DNA from: Deltaproteobacteria bacterium
GTDB taxonomy: Bacteria; Myxococcota_C; UBA6777
Assembly (NCBI GenBank): GCA_002731275.1
Contig: PCBK01000030.1
Location: forward strand, 98,609 to 162,608
Reading direction: 5' to 3'
DNA: 64,000 nucleotides
Shown here piece after piece: positions 63,948 to 64,000 of this stretch. Position numbers and translations under genes: made by a program. The notes under the pieces are model-generated. The model was given only the letters and a program-made list of their open reading frames with translations, was not told the origin of the DNA and made no database searches. The number at the start of each line of letters is the position of its first letter. Within the stretch, counting starts at the first letter, position 1.

Positions 63948-64000
63948 TTATGGGGTTTTTCCTTTGATTTTGTCAAGGAGTTGTTTGGCGAAGGTGTCTT
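63948..64000 (-). CDS. C-terminal end of a gene running off the right edge (partial)
   Basis: On the minus strand one frame reads DTFAKQLLDKIKGKTP then TAA at 63950-63948. This is amphipathic and protein-like, with a normal charged C-terminus, so it is probably the last codons of a gene that starts beyond the window and precedes the TonB receptor gene. Too short to assign. Confidence 0.35.
   Translation of the reverse strand, partial: DTFAKQLLDKIKGKTP

Overview
The window looks like chromosomal DNA from a Myxococcota/Bradymonadota-type 'deltaproteobacterium'. The signs are two membrane-anchored Ser/Thr kinases, a sigma-54 enhancer-binding regulator, large cysteine-rich secreted proteins with MYXO-CTERM-like C-terminal tails (Cys motif, one membrane helix, Arg/Lys cluster), adjacent mevalonate-pathway-type genes (type 2 IPP isomerase and class II HMG-CoA reductase), and two TonB-dependent receptors. 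Taxonomy is inferred from gene content only. No rRNA, tRNA, IS element or CRISPR array was seen.

Layout. 1-5.9 kb: end of a DUF547 protein, an overlapping S41 protease/Ser-Thr kinase pair and an M14-like protein. 6.1-9.2 kb: DUF4105 membrane protein and glycerol kinase. 9.5-13.1 kb: two-gene secreted unit ending in a matrixin metalloprotease with cysteine-rich repeats. 13.1-16.0 kb: four long palindromes, a good -24/-12 sigma-54 promoter, then an MBL-fold hydrolase and a GAF/AAA+/Fis activator, which together read as a self-contained sigma-54 circuit. 16.0-22.5 kb: a 2174-residue cadherin-like surface protein. 22.7-31.1 kb: flavin oxidoreductase, small membrane protein, DtxR-type regulator with its own operator, der, era, a degenerate Fic-like protein with a histone-H1-like tail, and a receiver-like protein lacking the phospho-Asp. 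31.7-38.4 kb: DHH-like protein, small membrane protein, bacterial NTAQ1, histidine kinase/response regulator pair, TonB receptor.

38.4-40.7 kb: the most unusual gene, one 717-residue protein holding two complete retron-like reverse transcriptase domains, each with all catalytic aspartates, preceded by about 110 bases with three consecutive potential hairpins.

40.8-64 kb: TolC-family protein, mevalonate-pathway pair, Cys-rich secreted protein, thyA, pdxJ, glmM, cdaR, cdaA, folP, ftsH and tilS (the conserved c-di-AMP/cell-envelope cluster, with strongly charged extensions on CdaA and CdaR), two paralogous secreted proteins flanking tilS, a second Ser/Thr kinase with an N-terminal zinc ribbon, and a second TonB receptor. 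Several genes use TTG or GTG starts preceded by clear Shine-Dalgarno sequences, and many neighbours overlap by a few bases.
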